Made by a program: the position numbers and the translations under genes. Source: Neorhodopirellula pilleata (GTDB taxonomy: Bacteria > Planctomycetota > Planctomycetia > Pirellulales > Pirellulaceae). From it: 64,000 nucleotides of DNA. Position 1 is the first letter of the stretch. Each line of letters starts with the position of its first letter. Under the pieces are notes generated by a model that saw only the letters and a list, made by a program, of their open reading frames with translations, searched no databases and had not been told where the DNA came from. Shown piece by piece: positions 15,238 to 23,872 of this stretch. The stretch covers positions 1 through 64,000 of the forward strand of contig NZ_SJPM01000010.1 in NCBI RefSeq assembly GCF_007859915.1, written 5' to 3'.

Positions 15238-15891
15238 ATGTTCAAAAAAATTAGTCCAGCCATTGTTGACCGATTGAGTCGCTTGCGACCACTATTGGCT
15301 AATAATCTCAGCAAGTCTGCGTTAAAGGCGGCAGTTTCCGAAATCTTTGCTAAGGCTCTCGGAAAAGGAATTGTCGTAGTTTTGTTTTTTTGCTTGGCCC
15401 TCGTCAGCATCCCGTCGGGTAACGTGATCGAACCGGCCTATGCCAAAAAACCTTGGTTCACGGAGAATAACGAGGCTACCCTTACAATTAACAAGGAAGG
15501 GCACTTCGTGATCGAGTGCACAGGCGTACACAGTGGTGTCGGCGATCAGACCCTATCGAGCATCATTATCAAACCGACTGTTCGCGATGCAATCGAATCC
15601 TGGGCGATCGTCGGGGATGCCTACTCAGTCCAGCACGGTCGGCGAATCGGATCAGCTTTGATTCGATTTGCCCCCAACGGTTCGGTTCGAGTCGAAATCA
15701 TGTCGGATATCTCTTCCGAATTCAAATCTGACTTGGTTTTCCGATCGGATTGGGGTTCGGTTTCAATTGGCGAGCAAATATTTGCTGGAGAACAGATTAA
15801 TAAGGAGTTGACCACAGTCAATTCAGACCAAAAGGCCAACTCCATATTAAGAGATGATTCTGAAGCACTCGATCGACCCTTCTATCGTTAA
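15238..15891 (+). CDS. Exported or membrane-anchored hypothetical protein
   Basis: The 217-residue protein starts at ATG 15238. After a basic N-terminus a hydrophobic segment (about residues 43-60, KGIVVVLFFCLALVSIPSG) acts as anchor or signal and is followed by a PAYAKKPW stretch that could be a cleavage site. The rest is beta-rich (EATLTINKEGHFVIEC, GSVRVEIMSDISSEF), as in small periplasmic or cell-surface proteins. No family recognised, no clear operon partner. Confidence 0.5.
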   Translation: MFKKISPAIVDRLSRLRPLLANNLSKSALKAAVSEIFAKALGKGIVVVLFFCLALVSIPSGNVIEPAYAKKPWFTENNEATLTINKEGHFVIECTGVHSGVGDQTLSSIIIKPTVRDAIESWAIVGDAYSVQHGRRIGSALIRFAPNGSVRVEIMSDISSEFKSDLVFRSDWGSVSIGEQIFAGEQINKELTTVNSDQKANSILRDDSEALDRPFYR

Positions 15892-16385
15892 TTATGGTGG
15901 AAGACGAAGCTCCTTACAGCAGTCTTGTGAGTGTGTCGGGGTCGCATTGGCGTTGGTCAATGCGACCTCTTTTCGCAATTTCGTGGATATGCTTCGCATG
16001 GGCGCAGCTTCACGCTTCGGGTTTCGCAACTAGTTGCTTCTTGCTCCAATTCATTCTGGAAGTCATCGCTGCGGTTTGACACTGGGTTCGGGATTGACGT
16101 AAGGCTGAATTCCGAATCCCTTGGCACGCCGCAAGCCAAACGTCGCCACTAGCCGTTCTCCTACAACACTTGCTCGGCCTGAGTCGCATTGCGATTTACG
16201 CCGCAAGACTTGTCGCCGGCAAAACGTCGAAAGTTCTCCCGCTTCGACCAAATGAGTTTGATCATCTTTGAAGACGCTTACGAGGCTATCGTCTCGCCGG
16301 ACGTCGTTGACGCTGTTCAAGGCACGCTAGCGGCGCGAAGCGAAACCACCGACGTGGCGACGCGGATACGTACATGCTTAGCGGA
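15892..16385. other. Intergenic region with a possible small ORF
   Basis: Mostly unassigned. A frame from ATG 16252 to 16389 (MSLIIFEDAYEAIVSPDVVD...) has protein-like composition but no recognisable ribosome-binding site and runs 4 bases into the convergent gene. It may be a remnant. Confidence 0.3.
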
Positions 16386-18092
16386 CTAATGCAATCCGTT
16401 CATTGCGGGAACCGAACGCACGGAGTCCACGGAGAAGAACGCGGCTGACTGAGACGCCGGTCTTCTATAAGTGTCGAAACGCTCCGTTGGGGTTGAGATC
16501 GACAACGGTGTGTCTTCGAAGATCGTGAACTGATCGTCGACGCCTGAAGCGAGCGCCGTGTCGCAGGTCAGCCGGAACCATGAGCCGCTGTCTGCGTCGT
16601 TATTGACAAGCCGCATGACGAGTGTCAGATCGTTAAGGCCCGCGAGCTGGGAAATGTCCAACTGCACGGTTCCCGCGTAGGTTTCAGCTCGCGAATCGGG
16701 CGGCATCGTGGTTTCGGAATCGGATTCGAATGTGGTCGATATCCCTTGCCGACTACCGACTGATTCGGTGAGATTGAAATAGCTGTCCCGTTGCAGATCG
16801 ATCGTCGGCACGACGCTGAATCCGTCTGCACCGAGCAGAGCGACTTCGAAGGCGTCGTTAATTTGTTGCTGGGCCGTCGTATCAAAATGGACCTCGAACG
16901 AGAATGAAAGCGTCGACGGGTTGGCGGGGATCGTGACCGGTTGGGAGATCTCGATCAACAGGGAATCGCCCTCACTGGCGACCAGCTCATTGGTTCCGAG
17001 AGACACTTCACCGCGGCCGGTCGGCGACCCTCCGAACTCGTTGGTCGCCCACTGAGAAAGCGATTCTTCATTGCAACAGCAAACCGTGATTGAATTCGGT
17101 TCATCGAGCAAGTGATCGGGTGTGGATTCGAAGTCAACTTCGACGGCTGACGTTTGCATCAACAACGGTCCGATGAAATCACTCGGTCCCGTCCCAGGCG
17201 GGGCATGGCTGATGTCGACCGAGTCGTGGTCTACCTCATTTTCGGGATGGTCTTGGTTAACCGCCGATTGCGCCGGAGGAACGGTCGGCTCGCTTGAGTT
17301 CGAATCCGTCGAGGCATTTGGGGTGGATGCGGGTTCGTTGCCCGGCGCGGATGCTGAGTCCGTGCTAGAAGTTGAATTGTCCGGAGGGAGTGACTCGGAG
17401 TTGTTAGGCAAACCACCTTCGCGTTGCGTCGTGGGCGAACTCCCCATCACGGTGCCTTGGGCATCGGCGACGTCGGTCACGGTGAGTAGTTGTCCCCCGT
17501 GGCCGACCGGATCACCGATTGGGGTCGGCATGATGAAAGGCAACTCGTCTTTATCCGCTGTTGCCGGATCGGTTTGAGGCTCGGCATCCAAGTCGGCGTA
17601 GACGTCCGATTGGGAAACGGCACTCGTCAATGGATTGAAATGAGGATGCTTCCCCGGTGGTGGATCGGACGACTGGTCATTGAACGATGACGGGCCCGGG
17701 TCACTTTCATCTGGATTGACCTGCGTGTTGGGCGGATCGTTTTGGCCGGTCGTCGACTCCGTCGAAGTTGTTTCGGCAGCCTGATTACTTTGAGGCCCCT
17801 CGGCCGTGTCGAGGGAGGCTGCTTGGATCGGCTCGATGGCGTGTGGCAGCGATCGGTTTGGCAGCCGATCGATGGCGAACTTGACCAGATCACGTACAGG
17901 GCTCGGGGTTTGGTGTGCGGACGTTGCCAGGAGCGTCAGGCCGCTGGCTTCGGCTAGCGCGCCGGGATGATCGCGTCGCTCGAGGGTTTCGATCAGGAAT
18001 TCGCGTCGTTGGTTTTTCTCCAACTGACGTCGGGCGATCGTTTTCCTCGCTCGGCGACGTGAAACCTTTCCCGTCGAAGGTGGCGTTTGCAT
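16386..18092 (-). CDS. Low-complexity planctomycete surface protein
   Basis: The 568-residue protein starts at ATG 18092. The N-terminus is highly basic (RRRARKTIARRQLEKNQRR) and then has FLIETLERRDHPGAL, the LExR-type leader seen in planctomycete and other very large surface proteins. Residues about 80-300 are Ser/Thr/Asp/Pro/Asn-rich, disordered, with no repeats I can align. The C-terminal part (about 320-530) looks like one beta-sandwich adhesion-type domain (TLSFSFEVHFDTTAQQ, GTVQLDISQLAGLNDLTLVM). Likely cell-surface; partner unknown. Confidence 0.6.
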   Translation of the reverse strand: MQTPPSTGKVSRRRARKTIARRQLEKNQRREFLIETLERRDHPGALAEASGLTLLATSAHQTPSPVRDLVKFAIDRLPNRSLPHAIEPIQAASLDTAEGPQSNQAAETTSTESTTGQNDPPNTQVNPDESDPGPSSFNDQSSDPPPGKHPHFNPLTSAVSQSDVYADLDAEPQTDPATADKDELPFIMPTPIGDPVGHGGQLLTVTDVADAQGTVMGSSPTTQREGGLPNNSESLPPDNSTSSTDSASAPGNEPASTPNASTDSNSSEPTVPPAQSAVNQDHPENEVDHDSVDISHAPPGTGPSDFIGPLLMQTSAVEVDFESTPDHLLDEPNSITVCCCNEESLSQWATNEFGGSPTGRGEVSLGTNELVASEGDSLLIEISQPVTIPANPSTLSFSFEVHFDTTAQQQINDAFEVALLGADGFSVVPTIDLQRDSYFNLTESVGSRQGISTTFESDSETTMPPDSRAETYAGTVQLDISQLAGLNDLTLVMRLVNNDADSGSWFRLTCDTALASGVDDQFTIFEDTPLSISTPTERFDTYRRPASQSAAFFSVDSVRSVPAMNGLH

Positions 18093-18639
18093 CGTGATGG
18101 CTCTTGAAAAGAAAGGGACACCGAACGTTTTTTCTGATACACGTTCCGCAATCCGTCGCCGTCATTGCGACACCCACCTCGATCGGTAATGGCTGTCTAG
18201 TCCGCCGCAAAATCGCTTCAATCCGCCTGAAGCGAACACAGACCCTAACTGGGTGGTGTACGCTTGTCAAATTTCTATTGAGAGGGACGCTGATTGCGGG
18301 TTGACTGTGGTCGCGATGCTTGTGTGCGATTCGTGCACGAGCACGAGCACGAGTACGATTGAACCATCAATGATGCGATTTCGTGTTTTGGGCCGGCTTG
18401 GTTGGATCGATTGTTGACATGGACGGTCGGGCAATGCCTCGATGACATGCGATCCACCGGCGTTCCGCCGTCGCGTCAAGCTGGTTTTGGATCACGGTAA
18501 TGAGTGTTGTGGGAGTTGGCTGAGGCAGGCAAACGCGGTCTATTGGATCGGCGTCCGGTGTTTTCGGTGAAGTGTCCGTATCGCGAGATCAATCTGTGTC
18601 GGTCTCGCGCGTCCCAAGTCCAATCTTGCAGGCTGCCGT
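18093..18639. other. Intergenic region
   Basis: About 550 bases between divergent genes. A short degenerate repeat (CGAGCACGAGCACGAGTACG at 18337-18356) is the only structure seen. No open frame in it looks coding. Confidence 0.4.
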
Positions 18640-19842
18640 GTGAAGAACATCAACGATCGCCAGTATGGGTTCTTTTCGAACGAGCCACTGTTTGATTGGA
18701 TCGCGCAGCGGCGGATCGGGTTGGCCGATGGACGTGCTTTTGACCGAACGCCGCCGCGTGTCGATGCGTCCGGCTTGGTGCGTCAGGGGCGGTTGTCCGG
18801 CATGTTATGGGGCGTGGCGGTCGGTGATGCTCTCGGCCACAGCACCGAATGGAAACACGATCCCGCCTCCCGAAATCGCGATCACGGCACGATCGTTGAT
18901 CATTTAACCGATGGCACGACGCGAGCAGGAAGGGTCTCCGATGACACGCAGTTCACGTTTTGGATGTTGCGTCGGTTGCTCGATGACGGGGCCTTTCAGT
19001 TCGACCACTTGATTGGTGATTGGGTGCAGCGTCGCGGCAGCATTGTCGGCGCGGGGCGGAACACGGTCGCGGCGCTCGATCGACATCAGCGGCGGTTGGC
19101 GGGCGAGCCGCTCGATTATATCGATTGCTTGGGCGACCTGGCGACGGAGGGACGTGGCAACGGCGCGTTGATGCGATTCGCGCCGATCGTTCTGCCGCAT
19201 CTTGCCAACCCCTCGTCGCAATTGTACGTCGATGCGGTGATGGCGGCGTTGATCACGCATGGCAATCCGTTTGCCCTGTCATCGATCGTGGCGATGACGG
19301 ATCTGTTGTGGCAAATGTTGTTGTGTGAAAAAGGTGAACCACCGACGGGCGAGTTTTACTTCAATCGTTACATCGAGATGGCGGCCGATTTGGAGGTCGC
19401 CTGCATTCCGTCACCGTACGGCAATGAACCCGTGCCACGTTGGTATCAAAATTTCCATGGCAACTTGAGTGACTTCATCGACGGTCCGGTCCGGCGAGCG
19501 TTTCGCAAAGGAGTCTCGTTTCGCGATGCTTGTTCGCTCGACGGATTCGGTTCACGGGCCGATGTTTTGCAAACAGTGCCCGCAGTGTTGTACTTGATGG
19601 CGTGTCATGCCGACAGCTTTGAGTCAACCATCATCGCAGCGGTCAATGACACCAAAGACAACGACACGATCGCAGCGATCGCGGGCGCGCTGGTGGGAGC
19701 CTGTCACGGTCGCTCCGCGATCCGGCGGCGATGGATCGACGGCATCACCAGCACGAGCATTTTTCCGCCGGAACCGGATGGTGCTAGCATCGAGTCGATG
19801 GTCGCCGCAGCCGAAGGATTTGTAATCGGTGCGGTTTCGTAG
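18640..19842 (+). CDS. ADP-ribosylglycohydrolase
   Basis: The DraG/ARH-type hydrolase has 400 codons from GTG 18640; ATG 18802 would start at the conserved core. Metal-site motifs are present: VAVGDALGHSTEW, RVSDDTQFTFWML (DDT) and, near the C-terminus, VNDTKDNDTIAAIAGALVGA. Such enzymes remove ADP-ribose from proteins, nucleic acids or small molecules in the cytosol. It lies upstream of, and codirectional with, the retron-like block that includes a PARP 6 kb further on, so it is a plausible eraser for that enzyme; the link is inference. Confidence 0.88.
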   Translation: MKNINDRQYGFFSNEPLFDWIAQRRIGLADGRAFDRTPPRVDASGLVRQGRLSGMLWGVAVGDALGHSTEWKHDPASRNRDHGTIVDHLTDGTTRAGRVSDDTQFTFWMLRRLLDDGAFQFDHLIGDWVQRRGSIVGAGRNTVAALDRHQRRLAGEPLDYIDCLGDLATEGRGNGALMRFAPIVLPHLANPSSQLYVDAVMAALITHGNPFALSSIVAMTDLLWQMLLCEKGEPPTGEFYFNRYIEMAADLEVACIPSPYGNEPVPRWYQNFHGNLSDFIDGPVRRAFRKGVSFRDACSLDGFGSRADVLQTVPAVLYLMACHADSFESTIIAAVNDTKDNDTIAAIAGALVGACHGRSAIRRRWIDGITSTSIFPPEPDGASIESMVAAAEGFVIGAVS

Positions 19843-19860
19843 GCATTGTGGGAACAATAA

Positions 19861-19916
19861 GTGGTGGCGACTTTCAGTCGCCAAGTCTAGAAACGGCGAC
19901 TGAAAGTCGCCGCCAC
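19861..19916. repeat. 56-bp dispersed palindrome, copy 1
   Basis: Arms GTGGTGGCGACTTTCAGTCG and the matching right arm form a long hairpin. The same element recurs at 55062-55117 inside a coding gene. Flanks resemble each other too (GGGAAC...TAA before, GATCTCGC after), so the mobile unit is somewhat longer. Confidence 0.85.
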
Positions 19917-20017
19917 TTGCAGAACGCGCCACCTGTTGATCTCGCAATGCGATGCGGGCGTAAAAAAAATTTTTGCCGCGTGACCAAACGTGTCCGAGGG
20001 CACGATATATTTCCGGC

Positions 20018-21826
20018 ATGACCTCACACATCCCTCATCCACGTTTTTCGGGCAATCGGCCTTCGGCGACCGGATCGCTGTTGGTTGTGCGGCAATTGCT
20101 CGACCAAGCCGACGGTTCGTTTTTGGACGAACTTTGCCGGATCGAGGACGCGGACAAGCTCGGAAGCTTCGCTCGCGAGTTCTTGGACGATCGTCGTTCG
20201 CATGTTCGCGCCGGACTATTGGCGTACATCGACGTGGCCATGAGCCAGTATCGACATGAAGCCTTGGTGAAGCGATTGTTCAAATTGGCCGAAGCCGCCT
20301 CGGATGATGAGGTGATGGCGCGGTTCATGGTGGCGCTGGATCGGTCGGTGCGGCGTGAAGTTCGCACGCGTCGATCGTGGGACTGGGTTGCTCGCGAAGC
20401 GACCGAAGAGACCTATATCGACAAACGTGATCAATCCATGCCGCGCTCCGATCGCGAGGCGTCCGCAAAGGCTCGCAATCGCCGTGCGGTTAAGCAATCC
20501 CAGTGGCAACTCTTCAGTGCGAAAACTCGCGATTATCTGCGTCGACGTGCATGGCGATACTTCCGCACGCTCGCGAAAATCGATGCGACGCGTTATCGCA
20601 CCGCGATGTCGGAGGCGTTAGTCCAATACACCGACGATGACACGGCCGACGGTTTGGCGTTGATCGATAACTGGTCGTTGATGCACGTGCTGTTCCACGG
20701 CTGCGACCAGATCGTCGCCGAGGCTCGCGGCTGGACACTTGCGGAGAACGGTTCGCTCGAGAAACTTTTGCCTGCTCCCTACCTGATCGACATTTGGAAA
20801 TCGGATGCGGAGGCATTGTTGGACTTGGTCGGCACCGCCCGTGCCAGGGCGGTGCGGATGTGGTCGATGCAAATGTTGCAATCACATCACCAGGACGCGT
20901 TGGCTCAGTTGCCGTTAAAGCGCATCTTGGCATGGATACGCTGCGACGATGATGAGATCGCTTCGCTCGCCGCCGATTCGTTGAATCAACACGGCAGCGT
21001 AACGGTGTTCTCGGCGGAGCAGTGGATCGAAATTTTGGATCACGCCAATGCTTCGGTATTGGTAGGCGTTTGTGAAACGGCACGGCAAAAGGCGAATGTG
21101 TCGACCTGGACGACCGAGGAATGTCTCGCGGTGGCGATGCGCCGGCCGGATCCGATCGCTGCGCTGGCGATCGGTTTCTTGGCGGACCGCACGGTCGAGT
21201 CAGCGGCCCAAGCCGAACAATGGTTGTCGTTGGGCGACTCGGAATGCGTTGGACGACGTGGCGAACTCGTTGGTTTGGCGTTGCGGAAGGTTGCCGCGAG
21301 CGAGCATTTCGAACCGGTGATGCTCACCTTGATTGTTGATAGCACCGATGAAACGGTTCGCGCCGCCGGGCTGGCCTTTTTGACACAAGATGAGCGAACT
21401 GAAAATAACGTGACGCTGTGGCAGCGGTTATTGGAAAGTCCGCACGATGATGTGCAATTGACGATGACCGGGTTACTGCAAAAACAATCGCTTTCGTGGA
21501 CCGAGTCCAAACATGTCAACGCCGCATCGTTGGATTCAATCACCTTAACTCGGTTATGGGCCACCGTATTATTGAACACACGGCGGGGCGGCAAAATCAA
21601 ATTGCAGTTGATCGAACAAATCGGTCGTTTGATAACGAAACATCCCGATCGCAGCGACGTGTTGTTGCCGCTGTTGAAAACATCGCTGCGTTCGGTGCGG
21701 GCGACGGAGTTTCGTTGTGCGTTGACCACAGTCGTCGGATTGATGGACCAATCCGATGAGATTACCTCGTACTTCACCGCTGAAGTTCCTGAGCTCCTTA
21801 TTTCATCCCCTTTCTCCATCAGTTAG
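20018..21826 (+). CDS. HEAT/ARM-repeat-like protein of the retron block
   Basis: The 602-residue protein starts at ATG 20018; an upstream TTG (19973) is in frame. It is almost all helical, with repeat-like pairs (EALVKRLFKLAEAASDDEVM, ARAVRMWSMQML, DEIASLAADSLNQHG, DETVRAAGLAFLTQD). This is an alpha-solenoid of the ARM/HEAT kind, a scaffold rather than an enzyme. It precedes the retron-like RNA and the SWIM and RT genes. From memory, type XIII retrons consist of an ARM protein, a WH-SWIM protein and the RT, which fits this order. It is probably a subunit of the resulting complex. Confidence 0.75.
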   Translation: MTSHIPHPRFSGNRPSATGSLLVVRQLLDQADGSFLDELCRIEDADKLGSFAREFLDDRRSHVRAGLLAYIDVAMSQYRHEALVKRLFKLAEAASDDEVMARFMVALDRSVRREVRTRRSWDWVAREATEETYIDKRDQSMPRSDREASAKARNRRAVKQSQWQLFSAKTRDYLRRRAWRYFRTLAKIDATRYRTAMSEALVQYTDDDTADGLALIDNWSLMHVLFHGCDQIVAEARGWTLAENGSLEKLLPAPYLIDIWKSDAEALLDLVGTARARAVRMWSMQMLQSHHQDALAQLPLKRILAWIRCDDDEIASLAADSLNQHGSVTVFSAEQWIEILDHANASVLVGVCETARQKANVSTWTTEECLAVAMRRPDPIAALAIGFLADRTVESAAQAEQWLSLGDSECVGRRGELVGLALRKVAASEHFEPVMLTLIVDSTDETVRAAGLAFLTQDERTENNVTLWQRLLESPHDDVQLTMTGLLQKQSLSWTESKHVNAASLDSITLTRLWATVLLNTRRGGKIKLQLIEQIGRLITKHPDRSDVLLPLLKTSLRSVRATEFRCALTTVVGLMDQSDEITSYFTAEVPELLISSPFSIS

Positions 21827-21850
21827 GATCTTGCCACTGGATTCTATTCA

Positions 21851-22106
21851 CTTCACTGTTTGCTTTGCCGATCGTTCGTGAAGCCCAACCGAGACCTGTT
21901 TGCTGCGGCGTTCCGCCGTGGTGCGAGTTTGCTTGGACATGCTTCCCCAAGGACGTTGTTCGTTTCGCCGATGACGGTATCTGTCCGGTGAACTGAGGCA
22001 ACGTGGTTTCACCAGACAGATACCGTCATCGGCTTGGTGAACGCCCTTGGTCGATCCTTCGAAGTCGGTTGCGGTTTCGCGACGACCGGCATAGCAAGCA
22101 GTGAAG
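21851..22106 (+). ncRNA. Retron-type msr-msd non-coding RNA
   Basis: The ends pair: a1 CTTCACTGTTTGCTTTGCCG (21851-21870) with a2 CGGCATAGCAAGCAGTGAAG (22087-22106), 18 Watson-Crick pairs, one G-U and one mismatch of 20; TATT/AATA just outside can extend it. Inside are two short hairpins (about 21903-21918, GCGGCG/CGCCGT; about 21932-21951, CTTGG/CCAAG), as in an msr. Then comes a long msd-like hairpin: 19 perfect pairs between 21967-21985 (GCCGATGACGGTATCTGTC) and 22015-22033, plus an inner GGTGAA/TTCACC. This ncRNA sits between the ARM and SWIM genes, 46 bases before the SWIM start. Exact RNA ends and the branching G are not determined. Confidence 0.82.
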
Positions 22107-22158
22107 AATACCTTTGAGTCCGGTAGCGTGATCTTGATGTTACCACCCGAGCATTCGG

Positions 22159-23865
22159 ATGTTTCTATCGACCGCTTATCGACGGCCCAGCGACGTGCGA
22201 AGAACGCCTGGCGGGTTGGCCATCGCACTTTCACCCAACTTGCGTCGCGACCGTGTCTCGTTCGACGGACGTTTGAAAGATCCGTTGGCGTTTCGCGAAG
22301 CCGTGAGTGCTTTGCACGATGTCGTGGTTTCGGATTTACGATACGTGCCCGCCGATAAATCAGCTTACGAGGCATACCAACGACAAATCATCGCTCGCGA
22401 GTCAACGTTGCGGGCTGGAGTGGCCGCCGAGAAACGTGCGGAGCTGCACGGCGAATCGAAAGACCCGTTGCCTGAGGGCTTGCTCGACGATTTTCACCAA
22501 GCCCGTGGCATGTATTGGTCGGCCCGCCAGCAATACTCCAATCATTTGATGCGTCACGATCCGCAGTTGTGGCGACGATTGGTGCCCTGCGATCCCGTCA
22601 TCACGGTTGCCGAAGATGCGTTGCTGTTTGAATGTTTCAGCATGGACGAAAGTTCGTACGGTTGTCTGAGCGTGGCCTCGGATCGGTTCGACGACCAGCG
22701 GGACGTGGCCTTGGGCACGACCAATGTGGATTACAGTTGGAGCTTGTACGATCATTTTCAAAAGCTTCGCAGTTACCGAAGCACGCGTTTTAATCTGGAT
22801 CCGAGTGGTTTTGAAGTCGCAACGTCGGATTCATCGCAATCGATCGGAGGCGATCAACATCGCGAAGAAAAGATCGACTTGCCCGATTCTTGGTTGCGAG
22901 GTTTCATGCAGTTGCAATCGGCGATGTCGATGCCGATGCGGCGGGTGCGTTTAGGTCGCAGTGCGATCTACAACTTGCTCGCCTTCTTAACCCGCCATCG
23001 CGCCAAACGCAGCCCGCGAGCGATCCGGTTTGAACTCGAACCGGGACGCGAACCGAACTTGGTGCTCGAACCGTGGCAGCGATCCATTGCCGGTGACGGT
23101 GGTGTTTACGAAGGTCGGGTCGCCCAGTCGATTCGTGTCTGGGGTCGGGATCGGTTGCACGTGCTACGGCGATTGCTACCGCTGATTGATTCCGTTGATG
23201 TGCATCTGATCGATTCGGGTCTGCCGAGTTTTTGGGTGGCGCGGATGGGCGGCATGCAGATGGTGCTAGGCTTATCAGGCTGGACGACGAACGACTGGTC
23301 GGCTGGTTCGGCTTTGACGCAGTTAATGCCGCCGGTGCATCTGCACGAGAACGAGTTATTGCAGATCGCGTCGGCGTTTCGCTCCTCACCGATCATGGGA
23401 CTGGATCAGATTGCTCAAGCCGTGCCGATGTCGAAGCCCAAGATCGCAGTGGGACTCAATACGCTAGCGCATCTGGGGCAAGTGATTCATGATCTGCCGC
23501 AGCAAGCCTATCGTTGGCGTCAGGTGATGCCTGAACCGGTGACCCAAGCTCAACTTGGCAACGATGATCCCGAAACCGCCGCGGCGAGAGCGTTGATGAC
23601 GCAAGGGCACGTGGAAGTCGATGGTGATCGGACGCTCGACAATGGCTTGCGATTGATCACCGGGGCCGCACAACGACGAGATCTGGAGTTGTTGATTGAT
23701 GGCGATGGCCGGGTCTTGAAAGCCAAATGCACTTGCTCGCATCATTTCAAAAACGGATTACGAAAAGGTCCCTGTCGTCATTTGCAGGCGTTACGAAACG
23801 TCGCAACATCTTCTTCGGCAACGCCCGATTCGCTCGATCATTGGTATCAACAGTACTGGAATTGA
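22159..23865 (+). CDS. Winged-helix/SWIM zinc-finger protein of the retron block
   Basis: The 568-residue protein starts at ATG 22159, 46 bases after the ncRNA. A SWIM finger C524-x-C526-x12-C539-x-H541 (AKCTCSHHFKNGLRKGPCRH) lies near the C-terminus. A winged-helix-like region precedes it (about residues 395-450: SSPIMGLDQIAQAVPMSKPK, LNTLAHLGQVIHDL). SWIM domains bind DNA or proteins. The gene ends 7 bases before the RT start, so the two should be co-translated. It is probably a core subunit that binds the RT-msDNA complex; the direct role is unknown. Confidence 0.82.
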   Translation: MFLSTAYRRPSDVRRTPGGLAIALSPNLRRDRVSFDGRLKDPLAFREAVSALHDVVVSDLRYVPADKSAYEAYQRQIIARESTLRAGVAAEKRAELHGESKDPLPEGLLDDFHQARGMYWSARQQYSNHLMRHDPQLWRRLVPCDPVITVAEDALLFECFSMDESSYGCLSVASDRFDDQRDVALGTTNVDYSWSLYDHFQKLRSYRSTRFNLDPSGFEVATSDSSQSIGGDQHREEKIDLPDSWLRGFMQLQSAMSMPMRRVRLGRSAIYNLLAFLTRHRAKRSPRAIRFELEPGREPNLVLEPWQRSIAGDGGVYEGRVAQSIRVWGRDRLHVLRRLLPLIDSVDVHLIDSGLPSFWVARMGGMQMVLGLSGWTTNDWSAGSALTQLMPPVHLHENELLQIASAFRSSPIMGLDQIAQAVPMSKPKIAVGLNTLAHLGQVIHDLPQQAYRWRQVMPEPVTQAQLGNDDPETAAARALMTQGHVEVDGDRTLDNGLRLITGAAQRRDLELLIDGDGRVLKAKCTCSHHFKNGLRKGPCRHLQALRNVATSSSATPDSLDHWYQQYWN

Positions 23866-23872
23866 AACCGTC

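Noticed and set aside
19861..19916. Hairpin upstream of the ARM gene as the retron msd
   Set aside because: The same hairpin recurs at 55062-55117 inside an unrelated gene, so it is a dispersed repeat; the 21851-22106 structure has a1/a2 ends and fits better.
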